Notes: generated from the letters alone by a model not told the origin. DNA of 5,535 nt from Desulfatirhabdium butyrativorans (GCA_020718785.1 DYRK01000405.1:1-5535); one strand, 5' to 3'. Numbered from the stretch's first letter, positions 1 through 5,535 are shown. Translations and numbers: made by a program.

Positions 1-2
1 AA

Positions 3-983
3 AAAATCCTTATCACCGGCGGGATAGGCTTTATCGGCTCAAATCTTGCCATGCGTTTAGTCGAACTCGGTGCGGAAGTTACGCTGGTTGACAGCCTGAT
101 TCCCGAATACGGCGGCAATTTATGGAATATCGAACCGATAAAAGACAAAGTAAGAATCAACATTTCGGATGTCAGGGACGAACACTCCATGAAATATCTG
201 ATTCAGGGACAGGATTATCTTTTTAACCTTGCCGGACAGACCAGCCATACCGATTCCATGAATGATCCCCATACGGATTTGAAAATCAATGCCCGGGCCC
301 AGCTTTATATTCTGGAAGCCTGTAGAAAATATAACCCTGATATAAAGATTGTTTTTGCCAGCACCCGGCAGATGTACGGCAAACCTCAATATCTTCCCGT
401 AGATGAGAATCATCCCCTGCGTCCTGTGGACGTGAACGGAATCAATAAAATGTCCGGAGAATGGTATCATTTGGTCTATAACAATGTCTATGGGATACGA
501 GCAGCAGTCCTCAGACTGACCAACACCTACGGTCCCCGGATGCGGGTCAAAGACGCCCGGCAGACTTTTCTGGGAATATGGATACGCCGGATTCTTGAGG
601 GAAAGCCGATATTAGTTTTCGGAGACGGAAAGCAGATACGGGATTTCAACTATGTGGACGATGCGGTCAGTGCCTTTCTGATGGCTGCCGAATCGGAAGA
701 CGCGGACGGCGAGATTTACAATCTGGGCGCGGATGACCCGATCAACCTGAAAGATACTGCTGAAATGCTTATCAAAGTCATCGGAGAGGGAACTTACGAG
801 ATTGTTCCTTTTCCTCAAGACAGAAAAGTCATTGACATCGGGGATTACTACGGCGATTACCGCAAAATCCGATCCCGTCTCGGGTGGAAACCGGAGATTT
901 CTTTAGAAGAAGGTCTCAGAAAGACTTTGGATTTCTACCGCAGATTTTATGGGCATTACTGGGAGACTGAAAAGGGGGCATGA
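3..983 (+). CDS. Sugar-nucleotide epimerase/dehydratase, extended SDR family (5' partial)
   Basis: The reading frame is already open at the left edge, so the true start lies just outside; 326 residues are visible, close to a full-length extended SDR. Seen: the NAD-binding glycine motif GGIGFIG at visible residues 6-12, a strand ending in an acidic residue (LVDS, Asp30) that usually favours NAD over NADP, the FASTRQMYG segment near residue 120 that carries the catalytic Ser/Thr in relatives, and LRLTNTYGPR in the substrate region. The family interconverts or dehydrates nucleotide-activated sugars in the cytoplasm. Odd point: where relatives have YxxxK this protein has NGINK (Asn145, Lys149), so the catalytic tyrosine is replaced. 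The exact substrate cannot be told; UDP-glucose 4-epimerase-like is only the nearest broad label. It heads a co-directional run with an aminotransferase and a glycosyltransferase, which supports a role in surface glycan synthesis. Confidence 0.9.
   Translation, partial: KILITGGIGFIGSNLAMRLVELGAEVTLVDSLIPEYGGNLWNIEPIKDKVRINISDVRDEHSMKYLIQGQDYLFNLAGQTSHTDSMNDPHTDLKINARAQLYILEACRKYNPDIKIVFASTRQMYGKPQYLPVDENHPLRPVDVNGINKMSGEWYHLVYNNVYGIRAAVLRLTNTYGPRMRVKDARQTFLGIWIRRILEGKPILVFGDGKQIRDFNYVDDAVSAFLMAAESEDADGEIYNLGADDPINLKDTAEMLIKVIGEGTYEIVPFPQDRKVIDIGDYYGDYRKIRSRLGWKPEISLEEGLRKTLDFYRRFYGHYWETEKGA
971..978 (+). promoter_or_regulatory. Ribosome binding site for the TTG-started MNT gene
   Basis: AAAGGGGG ends 6 nt before TTG at 985. 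The ATG at 980 reads only two codons before a stop. This purine-rich site is therefore what selects the TTG start. It lies inside the last codons of the epimerase gene, which would couple translation of the two genes. Confidence 0.5.
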
Positions 984-984
984 T

Positions 985-1362
985 TTGAAGATAGTTGAGG
1001 AAAAAGCAGAAAGTTCCTGCCTGAATCTCAAACCGGAGAAATCTGAAAAAATACCGAGGATAATCAGGGAACAGATCATAGAAATTCTTTTTCGCCGTAT
1101 CAGTCCTGAGACAAGCACCGTATTTTTATTCGGTTCGCTTGCTGAAAATACAGATATGAAATATTCAGATATTGATATAGGCATTGTCAGCGAAGATGAA
1201 ATCAGTGATGCTGTTTTTTTATCACTCTGCGATGATCTGAATTACAAAGCAGACACGCTGAGAAAAATTGATCTTGTGGATTTTAACAAGGTTGACAGTG
1301 CGTTCAGAAAGTTCGCACTTGAGAATATTGAAATATGGCATACAGCAGAAAACTTGAAATGA
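985..1362 (+). CDS. MNT-type nucleotidyltransferase, antitoxin of a HEPN/MNT module (MntA-like)
   Basis: A 125-residue minimal nucleotidyltransferase. Numbered from the TTG start, it has Gly50-Ser51, ten residues, then Asp62-Ile-Asp64, the GSX10DXD signature that binds metal and nucleotide; a following strand IDLVD (about 95-99) supplies the third acidic position. In characterised MntA/HepT systems this protein is the antitoxin and inactivates its HEPN partner by transferring AMP to a tyrosine. Here the complete motif suggests an active enzyme, but that is inference. The TTG at 985 is chosen because a strong purine-rich site precedes it and the stop of the epimerase is only 1 nt upstream; an upstream in-frame ATG at 949 would overlap the epimerase by 35 nt and lacks a good ribosome site. 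Its 3' end overlaps the HEPN gene. The gene is AT-rich: 84 G+C of 240 bases at 1141-1380, against 62 of 120 in the epimerase at 661-780, which suggests a separate origin. Confidence 0.85.
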   Translation: MKIVEEKAESSCLNLKPEKSEKIPRIIREQIIEILFRRISPETSTVFLFGSLAENTDMKYSDIDIGIVSEDEISDAVFLSLCDDLNYKADTLRKIDLVDFNKVDSAFRKFALENIEIWHTAENLK

Positions 1363-1769
1363 AAATCGCAAATCTGGAAAAAGCCTTTTCAAATTTGCAG
1401 CAGAGCCAGTTTTTTGATTATGAATTTCAGGTCAAAGCCGAAGTGGTGACAAAACGGTTTGAGTATTCTTTTGAAGCCTTATGGAAGACCTTGAAACTCT
1501 TTCTGAGTGAGGAGAAAGGACTTGAATGCTACTCCCCGATGGACTGCTTCAAATCAGCTTATCAGACAGGCATGATTCCGGAACAATATGAACAGGATTT
1601 TATCAAAATGGTCAGAAAAAGGAATGAAATCGTTCACATCTATAATGAACCGGTTGCTTATGAAATTTATAATTGCATTGTTCCGCGTTTTATTGAAGCA
1701 ATCGGCGCAGTCGTGGACGGGTTAAAACAGCAGAAAAGCATTGACAACATACTTATGAAAGATGAATGA
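1335..1769 (+). CDS. HEPN-domain protein, nucleotidyltransferase substrate-binding type (HepT / HI0074-like toxin)
   Basis: A 144-residue, mostly helical protein of the HI0074 type, the standard partner of MNT nucleotidyltransferases. Seen: the early helix around [12 protein letters not shown], the central segment [15 protein letters not shown] (about 40-54), and near residue 96 the run RNEIVHIY. That run fits RX4HXY with Arg96, His101 and Tyr103: in HEPN toxins Arg and His form the RNase site, and in HepT the Tyr is where MntA adds AMP. The predicted role is a ribonuclease toxin silenced by the upstream gene. Two starts are possible: ATG 1335, inside the MNT gene, or ATG 1359, which overlaps the MNT stop as ATGA and removes eight residues; neither has a clear Shine-Dalgarno. 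The stop overlaps the aminotransferase start, so all genes here look translationally coupled. Confidence 0.85.
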   Translation: MAYSRKLEMKIANLEKAFSNLQQSQFFDYEFQVKAEVVTKRFEYSFEALWKTLKLFLSEEKGLECYSPMDCFKSAYQTGMIPEQYEQDFIKMVRKRNEIVHIYNEPVAYEIYNCIVPRFIEAIGAVVDGLKQQKSIDNILMKDE

Positions 1770-2884
1770 TGTCTGACAAATTTATTCCGGCTGCCAATCC
1801 CAAAGCCCAGTATGAGGCTTATAAAAAAGAGATTGATCACGCGATTGAAAAAGTCCTTTCCCGCGGATGGTATATTCTCGGAGAAGAGGTCGGATTATTT
1901 GAGAAAGAATTTGCCGGGTTTACAGGCAGCGGGTTTTGCATCGGCTGTGCGAGCGGAACCGATGCGCTGATTCTCGCCCTGAAATCTGTCGGCATTCAGC
2001 CGGGAGATGAAGTCATTACCGTTTCCCATTCCGCTGTTGCTACAGTTGCAGCCATTGAACTCGTGGGAGGGGTTCCTGTTTTCGCCGACATTGATCCTGT
2101 TACCCGATGTATGGAAACTGCACAAATCTCATCGCTTATTTCCGAGAAAACAAAAGTCATTCTTCCGGTGCATATTTACGGTCAGCCTGCGCGGATGAAA
2201 GAAATTCTCAGCATTGCCCGCCAAAACAATCTGAAAGTCATAGAAGACTGCGCTCAGGCGCACGGTGCTGAAACAGAAGGTAAAAAAGTCGGGACATTCG
2301 GAGATGCGGGAACATTCAGTTTTTATCCCACGAAAAATTTGGGCGCATTAGGGGACGGCGGCGCTGTTGTAACAAATTCTTCGGAACTTGCAGAATATCT
2401 CAAAGCACTTCGTGAATACGGCTGGAAATCCCGCTACATCAGCGACTTCCCCGGAATGAACTCCCGATTAGATGAAATACAGGCTGCGGTTCTCCGGGTG
2501 AAACTTTCTCATCTGAGCAAAGACAATGCCCGGCGAAGAGAAATTGCAGAGCATTATTTTTCTGCCATTGACGGTGTTCATATTATTCCGCCTGCCCGGA
2601 TTGAAGGAACACTTCATGCCATGCACCTTTTTGTCGTGGAATGCGAAAAACGGGACGGATTACAGCAATTTTTGAAAAGAGAAGAAGTCGGCGCGGCAAT
2701 ACATTATCCAATGGCGATCCATCAGCAGCCGGCTTATGCCGGCAGAATACGCGACAGTGAAAATTTGCCTCAGACTGAAAGATTATACCGCCGCATTCTG
2801 AGTCTGCCCATGTATCCCGAACTTACAAATGAGCAGGTTGAAAGGGTCTGTTCGGCTCTCAAAAAATGGAGTTCATCACAGTGA
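1766..2884 (+). CDS. DegT/DnrJ/EryC1/StrS-family PLP-dependent sugar-nucleotide aminotransferase
   Basis: A complete 372-residue protein of the usual family length. Seen: SGTDAL (64-69) for phosphate contact, EDCAQAHGA (160-168) with Asp161 against the pyridine nitrogen of PLP, the lysine segment [15 protein letters not shown] with Lys190 as the expected Schiff-base residue, and [14 protein letters not shown] (230-243), a strong family signature. These enzymes move an amino group from glutamate or glutamine to a keto sugar bound to a nucleotide, as in FdtB/QdtB-like 3-amino-3,6-dideoxyhexose pathways. Those are the closest remembered relatives, but position and substrate specificity are not shown by sequence alone. 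Its substrate could be a ketosugar produced in the same operon. ATG 1766 overlaps the HEPN stop as ATGA; ATG 1769 is an equally possible start one codon later. The stop overlaps the next gene as GTGA. Confidence 0.93.
   Translation: MMSDKFIPAANPKAQYEAYKKEIDHAIEKVLSRGWYILGEEVGLFEKEFAGFTGSGFCIGCASGTDALILALKSVGIQPGDEVITVSHSAVATVAAIELVGGVPVFADIDPVTRCMETAQISSLISEKTKVILPVHIYGQPARMKEILSIARQNNLKVIEDCAQAHGAETEGKKVGTFGDAGTFSFYPTKNLGALGDGGAVVTNSSELAEYLKALREYGWKSRYISDFPGMNSRLDEIQAAVLRVKLSHLSKDNARRREIAEHYFSAIDGVHIIPPARIEGTLHAMHLFVVECEKRDGLQQFLKREEVGAAIHYPMAIHQQPAYAGRIRDSENLPQTERLYRRILSLPMYPELTNEQVERVCSALKKWSSSQ
2868..2871 (+). promoter_or_regulatory. Ribosome binding site deciding the GTG start at 2881
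   Basis: GGAG lies 9 nt before GTG 2881, inside the aminotransferase coding region. It overlaps the competing ATG 2866 and cannot serve it; that ATG is preceded only by a run of A without a Shine-Dalgarno. This favours the GTG start. Confidence 0.5.
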
Positions 2885-3909
2885 AACGATATTACTGTAC
2901 TTATTTTGACCGCAATTATCTTTACAAGGCAACGGCATTAATTGAATCCCTTAACAGACATGATCCGGATTTTCAGTTATTTGCCGTATGTTTAGATGAA
3001 ATTACACGGGTTATTCTGGACAGACTGAACATCCCGAATGTTACAACAGTTCCGATACATAAAATTGAGGAGAGAGATTTTCCGCTGATCGAAGCCAAAA
3101 AAGGCCGCACACTTTCAGAGTGTTATTTTACAATGGGTCCCACAATTATTCTCCGTCTTTTGGAACGGCACCCTGAAATTGATATTCTGACTTATGTGGA
3201 TGCGGACCTGTTTTTCTTTTCTTCGCCGGAGCCGATTTTTCAGGAACTGGGCAATCAGTCCGTCTTAATCCATGAGCATCGCTATTCCCCTTCGGAAGCC
3301 TACAAAGCTCCGGTCTATGGAAAATACAATGTGGGTATGCTCTGTTTCCGGAATGACAAAAACGGATTGCAGACGCTGAACTGGTGGCGTGAACGCTGTA
3401 TAGAATGGTGTTATTATCGGGTTGAAGACGGAAAGTTTGCAGATCAGGCATATCTTAACGACTGGATCAGCCGCTTTCAGGGTGTAGTGGTACTTGGGCA
3501 TATCGGAGCGGGGGTTGCCCCGTGGAACCATGATCAGTATCAATACAGCATTGATGCCTCCAATCATATTCTGGTCAACGGAAAGCCGCTTATTTTCTTT
3601 CATTTCACAGCGATGAACATTTCATATCCGGGGGTTATCCTGCCGGTGAAGTTTACAAACTATCCGCCGCTTAATATGGAAGAAATCCGATGGATTGTTG
3701 CGCCCTATATCAGCGCCTTATATAAAGGCATTGCCGCAATTCATGCTGTGATGTCGGATTTTGCATTCGGATTGAAAGATGAGATTCAACTGAATACAGC
3801 GAATGTTTTTATTGCACACGAGAGCCTCGCCCCCCGGCTGAAAGAAATGGGGGTTTCTCAGACCCGGAACAGCCTCGGCAGCGGGTGGGATTGTTATATT
3901 CCCATTTAA
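2881..3909 (+). CDS. Putative GT-A-fold glycosyltransferase (GT8-like)
   Basis: 342 residues from GTG 2881, whose codon overlaps the upstream stop (GTGA). Seen: an N-terminal strand and helix ([21 protein letters not shown]) like those of GT-A transferases that bind nucleotide sugars; the metal-binding DxD as YVDADLFFF with Asp107 and Asp109; [11 protein letters not shown] (149-158); [10 protein letters not shown] (186-195), resembling the DQ motif of GT8-like enzymes; and PLIFFHFTA with His241 as a possible second metal ligand. No signal peptide or membrane helix is evident, so it is likely cytoplasmic and may act at the membrane face on a lipid-linked acceptor. Predicted role: transfer of a sugar, perhaps the aminosugar made by the neighbouring genes, onto a growing surface glycan. 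The family call rests on these motifs only; donor and acceptor are unknown. It is the last gene of the compact run. Confidence 0.7.
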   Translation: MKRYYCTYFDRNYLYKATALIESLNRHDPDFQLFAVCLDEITRVILDRLNIPNVTTVPIHKIEERDFPLIEAKKGRTLSECYFTMGPTIILRLLERHPEIDILTYVDADLFFFSSPEPIFQELGNQSVLIHEHRYSPSEAYKAPVYGKYNVGMLCFRNDKNGLQTLNWWRERCIEWCYYRVEDGKFADQAYLNDWISRFQGVVVLGHIGAGVAPWNHDQYQYSIDASNHILVNGKPLIFFHFTAMNISYPGVILPVKFTNYPPLNMEEIRWIVAPYISALYKGIAAIHAVMSDFAFGLKDEIQLNTANVFIAHESLAPRLKEMGVSQTRNSLGSGWDCYIPI

Positions 3910-4156
3910 ATTCAATAGCTTTTATGGAACTCATTCTGAAACGCTGAATGTCTCTGCTCTTCCTTCCTGTAACGCCATCCGATGATGAAGTCATCAGCAA
4001 GACATTAAGGGAGTTGCAAAACATAACAGAACATTGAAGATGTCCTACGAAGGATAAAAATTACGGGTTTCTGCGGCAAAACGATTTGCGTCTGTTTTAA
4101 GCCCGGGGCGTTTTACAAAAGTGCGGACAGTATAAAAACGGTTTTGAGAATTATCA
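3910..4156 (+). other. Intergenic stretch without a supported gene; possible decayed coding sequence
   Basis: This 247-nt gap contrasts with the overlapping genes to its left. One frame reads MELILKR from ATG 3924, a stop, then from ATG 3948 a 29-codon stretch ending at 4037 (it includes PSDDEVISKTLRELQ). Another frame is open from about 4027 across the start of the next gene without any good start codon. The MELILK opening resembles some small antitoxin-like proteins, but this is a weak memory-based likeness. A short palindrome lies at 3983-3996 with no T-run after it. A TATAAA at 4131-4136 has no properly spaced -35. I see no tRNA, convincing terminator or promoter. Confidence 0.4.
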
Positions 4157-4375
4157 ATGAAACATGCTTATCCTGTTTTTCTGAAAAAATCAGAGGAAAG
4201 TCTGAATGCGGCGCAATCCTGTTTTGAACAGGAGTATTATAATTCCTGTGTCAACAGAGCCTATTACGCAATGTTTCAGGCTGCTGCGGCTGCTCTTTTC
4301 AAGTCCGGTTCTATATATTTTTTCTTTGAGAGTTTTGCGGCTTTGCGTGAATTCTTTATTTCCGATAATGTCTGA
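4157..4375 (+). pseudogene. HEPN-domain protein, truncated at the C-terminus
   Basis: 72 codons only. The N-terminal half matches HEPN proteins well: helix KKSEESLNAAQSCFEQEYY (10-28) followed by the hallmark NRAYYAMFQAAAAALF (33-48). Complete members run about 110-140 residues and carry an Arg-x4-6-His catalytic pair in the second half; here the frame ends at TGA 4373 before that region, after FAALREFFISDNV, and no continuation is found in the other frames. It is therefore probably a broken toxin or substrate-binding partner without RNase activity, although a short expressed protein cannot be excluded. No MNT nucleotidyltransferase gene lies directly upstream, so the usual partner is also missing or decayed. 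The ribosome site is poor (TGAGAA before ATG 4157). The PIN gene begins 14 nt after the stop, so arrival of that module may have removed the 3' half. Confidence 0.7.
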
Positions 4376-4389
4376 TAAAGAAAAAAGAA

Positions 4390-4827
4390 GTGAAAATATA
4401 TTTAGACACAAGTGTCTATAATCGTCCGTTCGATGATCAGTCTCAGCCGAGAATTTGGTTAGAAACAATGGCATTTTTTATAATCCTGCAATTGATTGAA
4501 ACTGAAAAAGCTGAACTTATTATTTCATCTGTTATTGAATTTGAAAACGATAAAAATCCTTTTGCCGAAAGAAGATTATGGGTAAATAGCTGCTTGAATT
4601 TATTTAAAAAAGAGATAATTCTGAATACCCTGATACGAAAACGAGGCAGGGAAATGGAGAAGCAGGGAATAAAACCGGTTGATGCCTTACATTTGGCATG
4701 TGCTGAATCAGGAAAAGCTGATTATTTTATGACCTGTGATGATAAAATTGTGAAGCACTATCAACGTCAGGGATTAACAGTATTAAATCCTGTTGAGTTT
4801 ATTATTAAAATAACGGAGGAAAAATAA
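4390..4827 (+). CDS. PIN-domain ribonuclease-like toxin
   Basis: 145 residues, typical of a single PIN domain. Seen: the opening MKIYLDTSVYNRPFDDQ with catalytic Asp6, an acidic cluster SSVIEFEND (47-54, Glu50 or Glu52), PVDALHLA with Asp98, and DYFMTCDDKIV with Asp117/Asp118. This is the full set of acidic residues that bind metal in PIN nucleases, so activity is plausible. In toxin-antitoxin systems such proteins cut RNA (tRNA, rRNA or mRNA) and stop growth; the target cannot be read here. GTG 4390 is chosen because it places the usual MKIYLDT start exactly; the frame is closed by a stop at 4366, and no ATG lies between. The upstream sequence is A-rich with only a weak ribosome site. The region is strongly AT-rich (about 29% G+C by hand count over 4381-4620), unlike the sugar genes. 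Its partner gene follows after 1 nt. Confidence 0.87.
   Translation: MKIYLDTSVYNRPFDDQSQPRIWLETMAFFIILQLIETEKAELIISSVIEFENDKNPFAERRLWVNSCLNLFKKEIILNTLIRKRGREMEKQGIKPVDALHLACAESGKADYFMTCDDKIVKHYQRQGLTVLNPVEFIIKITEEK
4815..4820 (+). promoter_or_regulatory. Strong ribosome binding site of the PIN-partner gene
   Basis: GGAGGA, 8 nt before ATG 4829, is the best Shine-Dalgarno in the window. It is much stronger than the site of the PIN gene itself, as would suit an antitoxin that must be made in excess of its toxin. It selects ATG 4829 over the in-frame ATG 4835. Confidence 0.6.
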
Positions 4828-4828
4828 T

Positions 4829-5050
4829 ATGGATATGGCAATAGTTTCTGAACTGGAGATTTTACAGGAAGGTGAGGCTGTATTGATAAAATATTTGGGA
4901 GTGTCGAAAACTGCCCGCTTTTTAAGCGCATGGCGTCAGGGGCCCGGTAATTATTTATCTTTAAAAGAGGAATTATTCAAAGGAGAAACCGTTGATACTC
5001 TGTATAAAAAAATTTCAGAGTTTGAAAAGAAGAAAGGTTATAGAAGATAA
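4829..5050 (+). CDS. Small PIN-associated protein, probable antitoxin
   Basis: 73 residues. It starts 1 nt after the PIN stop and follows a strong GGAGGA. Seen: a helical N-terminal part (VSELEILQEGEAVLIKYLG, 6-24), the segment TARFLSAWRQGPGNYLSLKEEL (28-49) and a charged, lysine-rich C-terminal helix ending EFEKKKGYRR. Small proteins with a KxLGxxxxARFL-like core followed by a G(D/N)Y segment are often found next to PIN genes, from memory rather than a search; they differ from the VapB, AbrB/MazE, RHH and Phd types. I see no recognisable DNA-binding fold. Adjacency, size and ribosome-site strength support an antitoxin role, but this is inference. Gene order is toxin first, the reverse of standard vapBC. 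Confidence 0.7.
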   Translation: MDMAIVSELEILQEGEAVLIKYLGVSKTARFLSAWRQGPGNYLSLKEELFKGETVDTLYKKISEFEKKKGYRR

Positions 5051-5078
5051 TTGACAAAAAGAAAGCAAAACATACTTT
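5051..5078 (+). promoter_or_regulatory. Possible sigma-70 promoter
   Basis: A perfect -35 hexamer TTGACA (5051-5056) begins right after the stop of the preceding gene. The best spaced -10 is TACTTT (5073-5078) at 16 nt, matching only three of six consensus bases; CATACT (5071-5076) fits better but at 14 nt. It would drive the small gene at 5112 and its neighbour separately from the PIN module. One good half makes this tentative. Confidence 0.3.
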
Positions 5079-5111
5079 GGATAACGCTCTTATTTTTATA
5101 GGATAATTTAT

Positions 5112-5372
5112 TTGGAAATGATACTCAACCATGTCCAGGAAAGACTGATCGGCGAACTGATGGACTACGCCAGACAAAAGTATCCCGAAATCGAGTTAGG
5201 GAAAATTACGGAAAGTCCGAGCAGTTCGGATCATATATGGGTGATTATAAAAGGCATAGACTGGAATGATGATAAGGCTATGGATTTTATGGAATATCTG
5301 TCTGGAAAACAGGAAGATATTCTGGTTGAATACGGTTATCCGATCAGTCTGATGCCGGTTTCGATGCCCTAA
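5112..5372 (+). CDS. Small protein of unrecognised family
   Basis: 86 residues from TTG 5112, chosen because AGGA at 5100-5103 stands 8 nt upstream; ATG 5118, two codons on, lies too far from it. I do not recognise the family with certainty. Seen: an N-terminal helix (LNHVQERLIGELMDYARQKYP), a strand/loop with ITESPSSSDHIWVIIKG, an acidic helix around DDKAMDFMEYLSGKQEDI and a hydrophobic end VEYGYPISLMPV. The pattern looks like a small alpha/beta protein with no signal peptide or membrane helix. The downstream gene starts after 29 nt in the same direction, giving a small two-gene unit, and the setting beside a PIN module makes an accessory or toxin-antitoxin-like role possible but unproven. 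Confidence 0.65.
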   Translation: MEMILNHVQERLIGELMDYARQKYPEIELGKITESPSSSDHIWVIIKGIDWNDDKAMDFMEYLSGKQEDILVEYGYPISLMPVSMP

Positions 5373-5401
5373 TAGCAGATTATAGAAAGGATTCGGTTAC
5401 C

Positions 5402-5535
5402 ATGGCAGGAAAAATACAGACGCAGCAAATTACAACTGCACACAGTTTATATACGCTTTACGAAATATTGCCTGATGAAACCCAACAGATATTTTTGCAG
5501 GAACTGTTTGCAAAGCAAGGTGAAAAGATAAGAAC
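5402..5535 (+). CDS. Start of an unrecognised gene (3' partial), antitoxin-like N-terminus
   Basis: Opens at ATG 5402 with AAAGGA (5386-5391) 10 nt upstream and stays open to the window end (44 complete codons). The visible protein has a polar Gln/Thr-rich lead (KIQTQQITTAHS) and then a helix-forming segment LYEILPDETQQIFLQELF. A proline-led turn followed by an amphipathic helix of this sort occurs near the start of several small antitoxins of the DUF2281/VapB-like kind (LPEKxQxEVLxFV style), but the likeness is general and not a family assignment. It lies 29 nt after the 86-residue gene, probably co-transcribed with it. Confidence 0.55.
   Translation, partial: MAGKIQTQQITTAHSLYTLYEILPDETQQIFLQELFAKQGEKIR

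Noticed and set aside
949..984. Longer start for the MNT gene at ATG 949
   Set aside because: It would overlap the epimerase by 35 nt, has no good ribosome site, and adds residues not typical of the family; TTG 985 has a strong purine-rich site.
903..1184. Reverse-strand open frame of about 93 codons
   Set aside because: It lies opposite the epimerase end and MNT gene, shows no domain motif, and the + strand genes there have clear family signatures.
2866..2880. ATG 2866 as the glycosyltransferase start
   Set aside because: It is preceded only by A-rich sequence, while GTG 2881 has GGAG at proper spacing and overlaps the upstream stop.
3146..3603. Two overlapping reverse-strand open frames of about 101 and 112 codons
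   Set aside because: Both are antisense to the glycosyltransferase core, have low-complexity unlikely protein sequence and no supporting ribosome site.
3983..3996. Palindrome TGATGA-AG-TCATCA as a transcription terminator after the glycosyltransferase gene
   Set aside because: The stem is short and AT-rich, the loop too tight, and no run of T follows.
3809..4024. Reverse-strand open frame running from the gap into the glycosyltransferase end
   Set aside because: It is partly antisense to the conserved coding region and resembles no known protein; most likely a chance frame.
4190..4474. Open frames on both strands across the HEPN/PIN junction
   Set aside because: They shadow the HEPN fragment and PIN gene in other frames and lack motifs.
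1..5535. CRISPR array, tRNA, rRNA, insertion sequence ends or transposase
   Set aside because: No regularly spaced repeats, cloverleaf, rRNA-like stretch, terminal inverted repeats or transposase motif seen by eye.

Overview
The window holds nine genes or gene fragments, all on the + strand. G+C is moderate, and most genes overlap or nearly touch, so the layout is bacterial. A sugar-nucleotide operon followed by small toxin-antitoxin-like genes recalls Desulfobacterota and other environmental Gram-negatives with many such modules. That assignment is an impression from protein style only, since no marker gene is present.

Positions 1-3909 form one tightly packed operon-like run. The parts are an extended short-chain dehydrogenase/reductase acting as a sugar-nucleotide epimerase or dehydratase (5' end outside the window), an MNT nucleotidyltransferase, a HEPN protein, a DegT/DnrJ/EryC1-type PLP aminotransferase and a putative GT-A glycosyltransferase. 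The epimerase, aminotransferase and glycosyltransferase fit the making and transfer of an amino-deoxysugar for a surface polysaccharide. The MNT-HEPN pair sits in the middle with 1-nt spacing or overlapping stop/start codons on every side. It keeps the motifs of the MntA/HepT AMPylating antitoxin and RNase toxin, and its nucleotidyltransferase gene is clearly more AT-rich than the sugar genes, so it looks inserted.

Positions 3910-4156 hold no convincing gene and may be decayed sequence. From 4157 onward come small genes of toxin-antitoxin character: a HEPN gene cut off after about 72 residues, a PIN-domain ribonuclease-like gene that starts 14 nt after the HEPN stop, and a 73-residue likely antitoxin 1 nt after that. 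A possible promoter and two small genes of unrecognised families follow, the last running off the window end. The PIN gene is strongly AT-rich (70 G+C of 240 bases at 4381-4620, against 62 of 120 in the aminotransferase at 2341-2460).

Points most worth a second look: the toxin-antitoxin pair wired into a glycan operon; an epimerase with Asn in place of the usual catalytic Tyr; the broken HEPN gene abutting a toxin-first PIN module; and the unrecognised small gene pair at the right edge. Four genes appear to use TTG or GTG starts, so ATG-only gene calling would misplace several starts.
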